From: Gammaproteobacteria bacterium
Lineage (GTDB): Bacteria > Pseudomonadota > Gammaproteobacteria > UBA9214
Assembly: GCA_029864225.1 (NCBI GenBank)
Contig: JAOTTU010000014.1
Span: 1 to 21,742 of the forward strand
Length of the DNA stretch: 21,742 nucleotides
Direction: 5' to 3'
In this document: in pieces, positions 1 to 7,999 of the stretch
How the letters are laid out: the number at the start of each line of letters is the position of its first letter
Position numbering within the stretch: position 1 is the first letter of the stretch
The notes under the pieces: generated by a model
The model's input: only the letters and a program-made list of their open reading frames with translations
Told to the model about the DNA's origin: nothing
Database searches by the model: none
Translations under genes and position numbers: made by a program

Positions 1-2
1 TC

Positions 3-53
3 GAGGCCGAACAGTGCCGCCATCGCGCAACCGCCCTGGGCGCCGAACGCTAG
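3..53 (+). CDS. C-terminal tail of a possible upstream gene (partial)
   Basis: The third forward frame is open from the window edge to a TAG at 51-53 and encodes about 16 residues ending in ...TALGAER. It has GC-rich codons like the other genes, and the sequence turns AT-rich just after the stop. A weak terminator-like palindrome follows at 63-82. Nothing identifies the product. The case rests only on composition and the position of the stop, so this may be chance. Confidence 0.3.
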   Translation, partial: EAEQCRHRATALGAER

Positions 54-402
54 TTCACGAATGGCTTTTAAAAGCCGTTTTTATCAGCAAGCCGTAACAT
101 TCTGCTCATCAATAAAATAAATTTCGGTGCGTCTCAAACAAAATAAAAATTAGCACCCGGTTTACTTTTCCTACCGCGTTTTTGTAAGATAGTAATTTAG
201 AAGATAAAAAATAGAAAAATAAATTTGAAATCGAATCATAATTATTAAGATTCAGTTTAACACTATTATTCAAGTACAAAATTAATCTCTCTATTCATTA
301 TCTCTATAGTTTTTTCTTTATTAATTCTGCTAATATCTCGTCCTCATTGGCCGACTGGGATTTTCAGCGGGCCACCGGCAACACCACTCGAGCGAGGCAC
401 CA
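54..402. other. AT-rich gene-free island upstream of the small secreted protein
   Basis: About 350 bp without a credible gene. From roughly 80 to 345 the sequence is overwhelmingly A and T, with long A/T runs, against GC-rich sequence elsewhere. No ORF, tRNA or transposon end is recognisable. Many matches to -10 hexamers occur by composition alone, so no single promoter can be picked. A role as promoter region, or as a binding target for H-NS/MvaT-type silencers, is inference from composition. Confidence 0.6.
63..82 (+). terminator. Weak terminator-like palindrome with T tract
   Basis: A perfect 14-bp palindrome, GGCTTTTAAAAGCC (63-76), is followed by GTTTTTAT. It could fold as a short hairpin with a T tract and end the gene whose tail lies at 3-53. 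The stem is short and half A:T, so termination would be weak. Confidence 0.35.
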
Positions 403-405
403 TTG

Positions 406-855
406 ATGCACAAACCCCGTCACCACCTGGTCATACTCTGTACCCTGCTAGGCAACGTAGTCGCAAGCACCGGCGTGTTAGCCGAACAAGCCGTTAACCA
501 CGACACCCACCAGAATGAACTCATCTGGGCGGAGACAACTGACCGCAACGGATTCATGGGCCACGTGCCCACTGTCGATACGCAGCAGCTTGCCGGACGC
601 ATCGAGATGCTGCGCGACGAACTCCTCCAGCAGCAGCAGGATCTTGCCAGGAAAGTCGAGGAGACCCGGCTGGATGCCGGCGATGCCATCATCACGGTCA
701 TCATGCCGGGCGGACTGCTCTATGCAGGTTACAGAAAGCGCGCGCATAGCCACGCCACTAATGACCTGGCAGCCGCCAACGAAGTCATCGAGGAACTGAC
801 GCGCGATCTGGCGGCATCGCGCAGCCTGGCCAGCACGGTGGCACAACTGAACTGA
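406..855 (+). CDS. Small secreted/periplasmic protein of unknown function
   Basis: I do not recognise the family. The 149-residue product has a clear Sec signal peptide: basic start, hydrophobic core around residues 8-22, likely cleavage after VLA at 26. The mature part has a charged heptad-like helix (about 58-92), a short hydrophobic stretch with a PGG turn (93-109, IITVIMPGGLLYAGYRK) and a second charged helix (about 118-142). This resembles helical hairpins around a membrane-touching turn. The ATG at 406 is preferred over the TTG immediately before it because AGCGAGG lies 8 bases upstream. The gene is monocistronic, sits after an AT-rich island and ends at a strong hairpin terminator. A periplasmic or inner-membrane-anchored location is inferred; the function is unknown. 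Confidence 0.75.
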   Translation: MHKPRHHLVILCTLLGNVVASTGVLAEQAVNHDTHQNELIWAETTDRNGFMGHVPTVDTQQLAGRIEMLRDELLQQQQDLARKVEETRLDAGDAIITVIMPGGLLYAGYRKRAHSHATNDLAAANEVIEELTRDLAASRSLASTVAQLN

Positions 856-881
856 TCGTCCCTAACAATTCTGACCATTAC

Positions 882-915
882 AAAAAAACCCCGTCCTGTG
901 TGCCGGGGTTTTTTT
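882..915. terminator. Bidirectional rho-independent terminator
   Basis: Seven A, then CCCCG, a 10-nt loop, CGGGG and seven T. The 12-bp stem is flanked by an A tract and a T tract, so it can work in both directions. It lies 26 bp after the secreted-protein gene (plus) and about 115 bp past the yajD stop (minus), as expected between convergent genes. Confidence 0.88.
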
Positions 916-1029
916 CGTCCGGATTATCTGGCGCTGTTTTTGCTGAGGCGCGAGGTGCTTGCACATGCATGGGGCCGCACAGGGACTTTCCGGTCGGCCA
1001 GCGAGGTTATCACATGACCAGTCCGCGGT

Positions 1030-1425
1030 TTAATCTTCTGACCGCGGCGTCTTCCCCAGGAGTCCCTTGAGATCGGCAAACGGATTGTGCGTGGCAACCG
1101 GTCCACTGGTGTCATCTGCCTTGCCTTCTCCCCCGGCAACCTGATCCAGGTAGCGGGCGTGTTCGTTGTCGTGGCAGTACAGGCACAGCAGCTCCCAGTT
1201 GCTGCCATCCGCAGGATTGTTGTCATGGTTGTGGTCGCGGTGATGGACCGTAAGTTCATGCAGGTTGGCGCGGCTAAATTCGCGGCTGCAGCGCCCGCAG
1301 ATCCACGGGTACAGCTTGAGCGCCTGCTCCCGGTAGCCCTGTTCGCGCTGCTCCCGGTTGCGCCGCGCCTCGGCAACGATGCGGTCAAGTTTGGCACTGT
1401 CTGTCCGAGTCTTCTTGTCTGGCAT
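1030..1425 (-). CDS. yajD: YajD family HNH nuclease
   Basis: The 131-residue product has the HNH/zinc layout of the YajD family: CGRC (residues 43-46), a His-rich metal finger HHRDHNHDNN, then LLCLYCHDNEH, ending with the typical HNPFADLKGLL tail. E. coli YajD is of similar length (about 115 residues). The family is a predicted HNH endonuclease; its cellular substrate is not established, so a nucleic-acid role is assigned by fold only. The ATG at 1425 has GGGA about 10 bases upstream. It is the last of three minus-strand genes (trxC, arfB, yajD) with gaps of about 80-100 bp, so shared transcription is possible but not shown. Confidence 0.9.
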   Translation of the reverse strand: MPDKKTRTDSAKLDRIVAEARRNREQREQGYREQALKLYPWICGRCSREFSRANLHELTVHHRDHNHDNNPADGSNWELLCLYCHDNEHARYLDQVAGGEGKADDTSGPVATHNPFADLKGLLGKTPRSED

Positions 1426-1504
1426 AGGGCTGTTCCCGAGCGGCTGTCTTACTAGCTTACAAGCACGGTCTGGAAGATCAACATCTCAGGCGAGATGCGT
1501 GCGC

Positions 1505-1924
1505 TCATTCCTCGCGCGTGATCTTGCGGCGCAACAGCTTGTCAGTGCCGCGCCGGGTTTTCTCATTGAGGCGTTTCTCACGGGACTTGCGGGTCGGCCG
1601 GGTCGGCCGGCGTTTTTTTGGAATGACGGCTACACCTCTGACCAGTGCCTGCAGCCGTTCCAGGGCCTCTTCCCGATTCTTTTCCAGTGTCCGGTAGCGC
1701 TGCGCCTTGATGACGATGACGCCCTCCTTGCTGATGCGCTGATCGTTCAGCTGCAACAGGCGCTCCTTGTAGAACGCGGGCAGCGATGACGCGCCGATAT
1801 CGAAGCGCAGGTGGACGGCACTGGATACCTTGTTGACATTCTGCCCCCCGGCACCCTGTGCGCGGATGGCGCTGATCTCGATTTCGCTGTCGGGAAGGGT
1901 GACGTGGGTGGATATCTTCATCAT
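1505..1924 (-). CDS. arfB: Peptidyl-tRNA hydrolase ArfB (ribosome rescue)
   Basis: ArfB (YaeJ) enters the empty A site of stalled ribosomes and hydrolyses peptidyl-tRNA without a stop codon. The sequence shows the RF-type catalytic loop IRAQGAGGQNVNKVSSAVHLRFD, with GGQ at residues 26-28, and the long basic C-terminal tail (KKRRPTRPTRKSREKR...) that inserts into the mRNA channel. At 139 residues it matches the family length (about 140). The start at 1924 makes MMKISTHV align residue for residue with the E. coli N-terminus; an adjacent ATG at 1921 is the alternative. No strong Shine-Dalgarno sequence is visible. It lies 99 bp downstream of trxC. Confidence 0.94.
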   Translation of the reverse strand: MMKISTHVTLPDSEIEISAIRAQGAGGQNVNKVSSAVHLRFDIGASSLPAFYKERLLQLNDQRISKEGVIVIKAQRYRTLEKNREEALERLQALVRGVAVIPKKRRPTRPTRKSREKRLNEKTRRGTDKLLRRKITREE

Positions 1925-2023
1925 TCAGCTGACCGGGTAATTCCCCGAAAATACTGCGGCATCGGTGCGCCTCGCTGTCATCAATTCACATCCATGAGCC
2001 TGGCCCGCAAGGTCGTGCTGGCC

Positions 2024-2464
2024 TCAGGCACGCGCATGCGCCTCGGTCCAGTGGACGATATCCTGCAGACCCATGGCACCCGGCTGACGGTCAAGCTCAT
2101 GCCCGTGCCGGAACAGGACCAGGGTCGGGATGCTGCGGATACCGAACTGGCTGGCAATGCCCTGTTCATTCTCGGTGTTGAGCTTGGCCAGCCGCACCCG
2201 CGGTTCGAGCTGTGCCGCCGCCTGTTCAAAGGCCGGGGCCATCATCTTGCAGGGCCCGCACCAGGGCGCCCAGAAGTCTACCAGCACCGGCACATCGTTG
2301 CGGGTGATCTGCTTGTGAAAGTTATTGGAAGTCAATTCCAGAGGATGGGCGTTGAACAGGGGCGCGCGGCACTTGCCGCACTTCGGTGACTCAACTAGCC
2401 GCGCCGCCGGAATCCGGTTCACGGCCCCGCAAGGGGCACACACGATATGCAATAAATCACTCAT
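2024..2464 (-). CDS. trxC: Thioredoxin 2 (zinc-binding, TrxC)
   Basis: TrxC is a cytoplasmic disulfide reductase with an extra N-terminal zinc module. Both are visible: CAPC (Cys9/Cys12) and CGKC (Cys29/Cys32) form the zinc site, and WCGPC (68-72) is the redox active site, followed by RSIPTLVLFRHG with the cis-Pro. The length of 146 residues is close to the family norm (about 139-148). The start at 2464 (MSDLLHIVCAPCG) is preferred over an ATG nine codons upstream because it fits the family N-terminus. A TACAAT hexamer at 2476-2471 would put a transcription start almost on this ATG, hinting at a very short leader, but no good -35 is present. The gene is divergent from rapA. Confidence 0.94.
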   Translation of the reverse strand: MSDLLHIVCAPCGAVNRIPAARLVESPKCGKCRAPLFNAHPLELTSNNFHKQITRNDVPVLVDFWAPWCGPCKMMAPAFEQAAAQLEPRVRLAKLNTENEQGIASQFGIRSIPTLVLFRHGHELDRQPGAMGLQDIVHWTEAHARA

Positions 2465-2503
2465 ACGCCTATTGTACCCGCCGGAAACCAATAATTAACC
2501 CTC

Positions 2504-2550
2504 GCGGCGCCACGCCGCTCCGGCCGCCCCGCCGGGCGGGATTTTTACCG
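2504..2550 (+). promoter_or_regulatory. Two consecutive GC-rich hairpins plus T tract in the rapA leader
   Basis: GCGGCG-CCA-CGCCGC (2504-2518) is a perfect 6-bp stem. A second inverted repeat, CCCG...CGGG (about 2528-2540), is followed by ATTTTT. This sits 15-60 bp before the rapA start in the trxC/rapA divergent region. The second hairpin with its T run resembles an intrinsic terminator or attenuator. Whether it lies inside the rapA transcript depends on an unmapped start site. Confidence 0.35.
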
Positions 2551-2564
2551 GAAAATCATCTACT

Positions 2565-5501
2565 ATGACGCCCCTTTTCAATCGCCCGAGGAAGCCGGTG
2601 CCGGAATTCATACCAGGACAACGCTGGATCAGTTACGCCGAGCTGCAACTCGGACTGGGCACGGTATTGTCTTCGGAACCGCGCACGGTCTCCATCGTTT
2701 TTATCAGCACCGGCGAGACCCGCAGCTATGCCAAGCAGAGCGCCCCGTTGACGCGTGTTGTGTTCGCTGCGGGTGATCGCATTCGCAGTCACGAGGGCTG
2801 GTCACTCACGGTCGATTCGGTTTCCGAACAGGATGGGCTGCTGACCTATAGCGGCAGGCGTGACGACGCTCAGCCGGCGGTACTGGAAGAAGGCCAGCTG
2901 GACAGCTTCATCCAGCTCAACCGCCCGGCCGAGCGCCTGTTCACCGGCCAGGTCGACCCTGACAAGTGGTTCGAGCTGCGTTACCAGACACTGCTGCATG
3001 CCAACCGGCTGGTCCATTCCGACCTGCGTGGCCTGACCGGTGGACGCACCAGCCTGATCCCCCACCAGCTGTATATCGCCCACGAGGTCGCCAACCGCTA
3101 TGCGCCGCGAGTGCTGCTGGCCGATGAGGTCGGGCTCGGCAAGACCATCGAGGCCGGCCTGATCCTGCACCAGCAACTCCTGACAGAGCGCGCCCGGCGC
3201 GTGCTGATCGTGGTACCCGAAAGCCTGCTGCACCAGTGGCTGGTGGAAATGCTGCGGCGTTTCAACCTGTATTTCAGCATCTTCGACGAGAACCGCTGCC
3301 AGGCGCTGGAGGCCAGCAGCGGCCAGGATAACCCCTTCCAGAACGAGCAACTGGTGCTGTGTACCCTGGATTTCCTGGTGGACAAGCCCGGACGCTTGCA
3401 GCAGGCCGTTGCCGGGGAATGGGACCTGCTGGTCGTCGACGAGGCCCACCACCTGCAGTGGTCACCACAGGGTGCCAATCCGGAATACCGGCTCATCGAA
3501 CAACTGGCCGCTGACACCCCGGGCGTCCTGCTGCTCACCGCCACCCCGGAACAGCTGGGCAAGGCCAGCCATTTTGCCCGCCTGCGGCTGCTCGATCCCG
3601 CACGATTTCCCGATTTAGAGACCTTTATCGTGGAGGAAAGCGCCTATGAGCCCATTGCGCGCGCCGTCGAGGCCCTGCTGAGCGGTCAGCCACTGGGTCA
3701 AGACCAGCAACATACGCTGCTCGGCACACTGGGTGAGACAGACAACCGGGCGCTCCTCGATACCGTGCTGAATCAGGCTGACGGCGGACTGGACCAGGAC
3801 ACAGCCCGCAGGGACCTGGTCGAACACCTGCTGGACCGCCACGGCACCGGTCGTGTCCTGTTCCGCAACACCCGCAGCGCAGTGCAAGGCTTCCCCGAGC
3901 GTCGGGTGAGCGCCTATCCCCTTCCCCTGCCGGCGGGCTATGCGGAATGTCTGGCGGAATTTCAGACCAGCGGCACAACAGAGCCGCGCCTGCTGCTGTG
4001 CCCCGAATTACTCTATGCCGCGACGCAGCACCACGACCAGCCCCACTGGACCCGCATCGACCCGAGGATCGAGTGGCTGGGTGCGCAGCTTGTAAAGCTC
4101 CGCCCTGCCAAGGTGCTGGTGATCACGGCAAGCGCCGAAACCGCTATGGACCTGGCGGAGTCACTGCGCAGCGCCGCGGGAATACATGCCGCGGTGTTTC
4201 ACGAAGGCCTGAGCATCCTGGAACGGGACCGTGCGGCGGCCTATTTTGCCGACCTCGAATTCGGCACCCAGGTACTGGTGTGCTCGGAGATCGGCAGCGA
4301 GGGACGCAACTTCCAGTTTGCCCATCACCTGATCCTGTTCGATCTGCCGCTCAATCCGGACCTGCAGGAACAACGCATCGGGCGGCTGGACCGCATCGGT
4401 CAGACCAGCACCATTCATATCCATGTCCCCTACCTGGAGAACAGTGCCCAGGCGATCATGTACCACTGGTATCACCGTGGGCTTGGTGCCTTCGAACACA
4501 CCTGCCCCGCCGGGCACAGTGTCTTCGTCAGGATGGAGGCCGCCCTGCTCGAGGCCCTGCACCAGATCGACACCGGCATCGAGGACCTGGAGGCGCTGAT
4601 CGACACCACCCGGCAGCTGCACCACGAGATGAATGCGGCATTGCAACGCGGGCGCGACCGCCTGCTGGAATACAATTCATGCCGGCCACTGCTTGCCGGG
4701 GCACTGCGGGACCGCGCCCTGGCACAGGACCGGGAGGGCGGCCTGCTTGAGTACCTGGAGCGGCTGTTCGATTGTTTCGGCATCGACTCGGAAGTCCATG
4801 GTGAGGACAGCCATATCATCCGTCCCGGTGATCATATGCACAGCAGCTCATTCCCCGGACTGAAACCGGAAGGAATGACCATGACCCTGTCGAGAGACAC
4901 CGCGCTGGCCAACGAAGACATGCAGTTCATCACCTGGGAGCATCCCCTGGTCAGCGGCGCCATGGACCTGGTGCTGGGCAATGAACTGGGCAATACGGCC
5001 GTCGCCGCTATCCGCTACCCGGGAGCAAAGCCTGGCACCCTGCTGATCGAATGCCTGTACACCCTGGAAAGCAGCGCCGGGAATCAGCTCCAGTCGAGCC
5101 GCTACCTGCCGCCCACCAGCGTGCGCGTGGTGGTCGACCAGGATGGCAACAGCCATGACACCGACCTCTCACACGCGGCCATCAGCCAGGCACGCGAGTC
5201 CATCCCGGCCGAAACTGCGGCCAGGATCATCCGCAGCTACAGCGGGGAACTGCGCGCGCTGCTGGCGCTCGCTGAACAACTGGCCGGGCAGCAGGCCCCC
5301 GGGATACTGGCCACGGCACACGCCCAGACACAGACGACCCTGCTGGGAGAGATAAACCGCCTGGAGGCACTGCGCCGGGTCAACCCCAATGTACGCGAAG
5401 AGGAAATCCGTTTCCTGGAAACCCAGTGGAAGGCCCTGACGGTGGCACTGGAGTGCGCACATCTGCGACTCGACGCCCTGCGAGTGCTGATTACTACCTG
5501 A
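2565..5501 (+). CDS. rapA: RNA polymerase-associated ATPase RapA (HepA)
   Basis: RapA is a SWI2/SNF2 ATPase that binds RNA polymerase and recycles it from stalled or post-termination complexes. The 978-residue product (E. coli: 968) shows an N-terminal Tudor-like region beginning FIPGQRWISYAELQLGLGTV, Walker A DEVGLGKT (187-194), the DEAH box VVDEAHHLQW (292-295), LLTATP (about 324), and a second helicase lobe with SEIGSEGRNFQFAHHLILFDLP followed by the arginine-finger segment QRIGRLDRIGQ (about 605). The C-terminal spacer and end domains are present, so the protein looks intact. The ATG at 2565 has only a weak GGAAAA upstream, but the N-terminus matches the family. It is followed 116 bp later by pap. 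Confidence 0.97.
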   Translation: MTPLFNRPRKPVPEFIPGQRWISYAELQLGLGTVLSSEPRTVSIVFISTGETRSYAKQSAPLTRVVFAAGDRIRSHEGWSLTVDSVSEQDGLLTYSGRRDDAQPAVLEEGQLDSFIQLNRPAERLFTGQVDPDKWFELRYQTLLHANRLVHSDLRGLTGGRTSLIPHQLYIAHEVANRYAPRVLLADEVGLGKTIEAGLILHQQLLTERARRVLIVVPESLLHQWLVEMLRRFNLYFSIFDENRCQALEASSGQDNPFQNEQLVLCTLDFLVDKPGRLQQAVAGEWDLLVVDEAHHLQWSPQGANPEYRLIEQLAADTPGVLLLTATPEQLGKASHFARLRLLDPARFPDLETFIVEESAYEPIARAVEALLSGQPLGQDQQHTLLGTLGETDNRALLDTVLNQADGGLDQDTARRDLVEHLLDRHGTGRVLFRNTRSAVQGFPERRVSAYPLPLPAGYAECLAEFQTSGTTEPRLLLCPELLYAATQHHDQPHWTRIDPRIEWLGAQLVKLRPAKVLVITASAETAMDLAESLRSAAGIHAAVFHEGLSILERDRAAAYFADLEFGTQVLVCSEIGSEGRNFQFAHHLILFDLPLNPDLQEQRIGRLDRIGQTSTIHIHVPYLENSAQAIMYHWYHRGLGAFEHTCPAGHSVFVRMEAALLEALHQIDTGIEDLEALIDTTRQLHHEMNAALQRGRDRLLEYNSCRPLLAGALRDRALAQDREGGLLEYLERLFDCFGIDSEVHGEDSHIIRPGDHMHSSSFPGLKPEGMTMTLSRDTALANEDMQFITWEHPLVSGAMDLVLGNELGNTAVAAIRYPGAKPGTLLIECLYTLESSAGNQLQSSRYLPPTSVRVVVDQDGNSHDTDLSHAAISQARESIPAETAARIIRSYSGELRALLALAEQLAGQQAPGILATAHAQTQTTLLGEINRLEALRRVNPNVREEEIRFLETQWKALTVALECAHLRLDALRVLITT

Positions 5502-5617
5502 TCTGCTGCTGTATCATTTACTGCCAGGTAGCCGTGCCGCATCATTAACACAGGTGTCTATTCGTAAGCACGGCACCGGTACGGCCGCTGTTCAGCCACC
5601 AATACACAGGAGTAGTA

Positions 5618-7099
5618 ATGTTCGAAGCCATTGAACTGGGCCAGACGCTGTCAAAGGCGGATTTCAAGGCCCAGGAACAGCAATTGCGCGCCCAATTGCT
5701 GAAAATTCAGCGCGACCTGATCGAGAGCCGGGTTGCGACCCTGATTATCGTTGCCGGTGTCGAGGGTGCCGGCAAGGGGGAAGTGGTCGACCGCTTCAAC
5801 AAGTGGTTCGACAACCGCGGCATGGAGACGCACGCCTTCTGGGACGAGACCCAGGAGGAACTGGAACGCCCGCAATACTGGCGCTTCTGGAGACGCCTGC
5901 CGTCACGCGGCAGCATCGCGGTGATGTTCGGTGGCTGGTACTGGGACCCCATACACCAGCGCGCCGCCGGCAATATCGATGACGCCGAACTCGATGATGC
6001 CATGCAACATATCCGGGAGCTGGAACGCATGCTGACTGCCGATGGCATGCTGATCATCAAGCTGTGGTTTCACCTCTCCCCGACGGCCCACGAGAAGCGC
6101 ATGAAAAAGCGCCGCGGGATGACCCGGCATGTGCCTCATGTCGGCAATGGCCTGAGCCCCAAGGAATACACGGCCTTTCTGATCGCCGCCGAACGCAGTC
6201 TGCGGCACACCGATACCGGCGGTTGCCCCTGGCACATGATCGAGTCCGACAACCGGCGCTTCCGCGACATCAGTGCCGGACGGGTCATCGGCAAGCTCAT
6301 GACCGAACGTCTCACGGAGACCCATGTTGTGGAGCGGCTGAGCGAGGCCCATGAGCCCGAGGTGCTGTCCATCAGCGATCAACAGAAAACGATACTCGAC
6401 AAGGTCGATCTCGACGCTGCGCTCTCACGCGAGGATTACCACGAACTGCTTACCCGTTACCAGGCACAGGTGAACGAGTTGTCCTGGAAGGCCTACGATG
6501 CCAAGCGCTCGACCGTGATGGTATTCGAGGGCTGGGATGCCGCCGGCAAGGGTGGTTCGATCCGCCGGCTCACCAATGCCATCGATGCCCGCTTGTTTCG
6601 CGTCATATCGGTGGCCGCGCCCACCGACGAGGAACTCGCGCATCACTACCTGTGGCGCTTCTGGAGGCAGTTCCCCCGGGCCGGCTACATGGCCCTGTAT
6701 GACCGCTCATGGTACGGCCGCGTGCTGGTCGAACGTGTAGAGAAGTTCGCCGAACAGCACGCATGGATGGCCGCCTACCGGGAGATCAACGATTTCGAGG
6801 AACAGCTCAGCCAGCACGGCACCATCCTGATGAAGTTCTGGCTGCATATCAGCCCCGATATGCAATTGCAGCGTTTCCGGGAGCGCGAAAAAACCCCGTG
6901 GAAGAAACACAAAATCACGGAAGAGGACTGGCGCAACCGCAACAAGTGGGATGACTACCGGCGTTCGGTGAATGACATGGTCTTGCACACCAGCACCGGC
7001 AACTGCCCCTGGACGCTGGTTTCAGCCAATGACAAGTACAATGCGCGCATCGAGGTACTCAAGACCGTCTGCGAGCAACTCAAACACGCGCTCGACTGA
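5618..7099 (+). CDS. pap: Polyphosphate:AMP phosphotransferase (two-domain PPK2)
   Basis: This enzyme uses polyphosphate to phosphorylate AMP to ADP. The 493-residue protein is an internal duplication of the PPK2 domain, the architecture of the class II enzyme (about 496 residues in Pseudomonas aeruginosa). Walker A motifs occur in both halves: GVEGAGKG (47-54) and GWDAAGKG (315-322). The C-terminal half keeps the YDRSWYGR lid motif. The N-terminal half has FGGWYWDP instead, which suggests the first domain is catalytically degenerate and structural; this agrees with what I recall for the family. The ATG is well supported by AGGAG seven bases upstream. It is cytoplasmic and links polyphosphate stores to adenylate balance. 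Confidence 0.95.
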   Translation: MFEAIELGQTLSKADFKAQEQQLRAQLLKIQRDLIESRVATLIIVAGVEGAGKGEVVDRFNKWFDNRGMETHAFWDETQEELERPQYWRFWRRLPSRGSIAVMFGGWYWDPIHQRAAGNIDDAELDDAMQHIRELERMLTADGMLIIKLWFHLSPTAHEKRMKKRRGMTRHVPHVGNGLSPKEYTAFLIAAERSLRHTDTGGCPWHMIESDNRRFRDISAGRVIGKLMTERLTETHVVERLSEAHEPEVLSISDQQKTILDKVDLDAALSREDYHELLTRYQAQVNELSWKAYDAKRSTVMVFEGWDAAGKGGSIRRLTNAIDARLFRVISVAAPTDEELAHHYLWRFWRQFPRAGYMALYDRSWYGRVLVERVEKFAEQHAWMAAYREINDFEEQLSQHGTILMKFWLHISPDMQLQRFREREKTPWKKHKITEEDWRNRNKWDDYRRSVNDMVLHTSTGNCPWTLVSANDKYNARIEVLKTVCEQLKHALD

Positions 7100-7179
7100 A
7101 TACGGTCCAACCCGGGCGGCACCTGTATCCAGCCTGACCGCGGCCGGCAATCACCCCGGCTGCGAGACTGGCCCGCAGT

Positions 7180-7680
7180 TCAGAGTGCGGCCACGACCTT
7201 CAGCAGGTCGAGCGTCGTGACGATCCCCGTCAGCTTGCTGCCTTCGGTGACAAATACCCGGTGGATACCGCCCCTGATCAGCATGTCGGCGATCTGCTGA
7301 ACACTGGCGTCCTCATCGATCCGGAAGACCATCGGCGTCATGATGTCCCGCACCTTGACCGGTGATTCATTGCCCGTATGGAACAGGCGTATCTCCTCCT
7401 GTCCCATGTGACGCTCCAGCGCATACAGGTAGACATCATGGGTGTTATTCGTGGCGGCATCATTCTCCGGCATGCTGCTGTGACGCACCAAATCCGACAG
7501 CGACACGACCCCGATCAATTCACCCCCGGTATCAGTAACCGGTGCCCCCGAGATGTGATTGTCCGTCAGGAAATTTGCCAGCGCCTCTATGGACCAGTCC
7601 GCATCAGCGGACAACACACCGCGGTGCATGACCTCGGCTGCCGTCCAGGTCCTGACATCATCGCTCATATCATTATTCAT
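7180..7680 (-). CDS. CBS-domain pair protein
   Basis: The 166-residue protein consists almost entirely of two CBS motifs: about residues 11-68 (TAAEVMHRGVLSADADWSI ... GVVSLSDLVRH) and 110-165 (VRDIMTPMVFRIDEDASV ... GIVTTLDLLKVV). Such pairs bind adenine nucleotides and sense energy state; the partner is unknown. The start at 7680 is chosen over an in-frame ATG 36 codons upstream because GAGGGG lies 6 bases before it and the extra residues are not CBS-like. It converges with pap (80-bp gap) and diverges from trhP. An FNR/Anr-like box upstream is ideally placed for its promoter, suggesting induction at low oxygen. Confidence 0.88.
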   Translation of the reverse strand: MNNDMSDDVRTWTAAEVMHRGVLSADADWSIEALANFLTDNHISGAPVTDTGGELIGVVSLSDLVRHSSMPENDAATNNTHDVYLYALERHMGQEEIRLFHTGNESPVKVRDIMTPMVFRIDEDASVQQIADMLIRGGIHRVFVTEGSKLTGIVTTLDLLKVVAAL

Positions 7681-7999
7681 TGCGTTCCCCTCAGCTGGAT
7701 AGTTTGAACAGTTACTGACTACCACACCCGACCGCGCGACCACGAGACGCTGACAGCAGCAGGCACTTACCCTACGGATCATTACCATTTTTCCGGACAG
7801 TGGAATTGATCCAGGTCAACAGAGCAGGAATCAGGTTTGTTTATTCCGCATATAACTGTCCCTAGTATATAACTAACCCGGAGTTCGGGCATATCGTGGC
7901 AGCAGCGGCCCGAGGGCCGGTGCACCCGGGCATTTCTGCTTGCAGCCGGCCGGCCCAGCCTATATTTTCTCTCATCCCCTGACCCGGGCTGACGCTCCC
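7681..7999. other. Divergent regulatory region between the CBS gene and trhP
   Basis: A 319-bp gene-free stretch. It contains an FNR-like box at 7806-7819, a -10-like TAATGAT for the CBS gene at 7784-7778, and a direct repeat ATATAACT (7850-7857 and 7867-7874), either copy of which could supply a -10 for trhP. The remainder, about 7875-7999, shows no clear element. Confidence 0.55.
7778..7819 (-). promoter_or_regulatory. Candidate class II FNR/Anr-dependent promoter of the CBS gene
   Basis: TTGAT-CCAG-GTCAA at 7806-7819 matches the FNR/Anr consensus TTGATnnnnATCAA in nine of ten half-site bases. On the minus strand a -10-like TAATGA is centred 31 bp downstream of the box centre. That is the spacing of FNR-activated class II promoters, where the site is centred at -41.5. 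The start site would be near 7771, about 90 bp before the CBS gene. Confidence 0.55.

Noticed and set aside
1811..2389. A 192-codon plus-strand ORF opposite arfB and trxC
   Set aside because: It spans two well-identified minus-strand genes and the gap between them; no domain.
3947..4750. A 267-codon plus-strand ORF inside rapA
   Set aside because: Out-of-frame shadow within the intact helicase gene, with Pro/Arg/Gly-biased translation.
7681..7788. A 36-codon N-terminal extension of the CBS protein
   Set aside because: The extra residues are not CBS-like, and GAGGGG with good spacing precedes the ATG at 7680.
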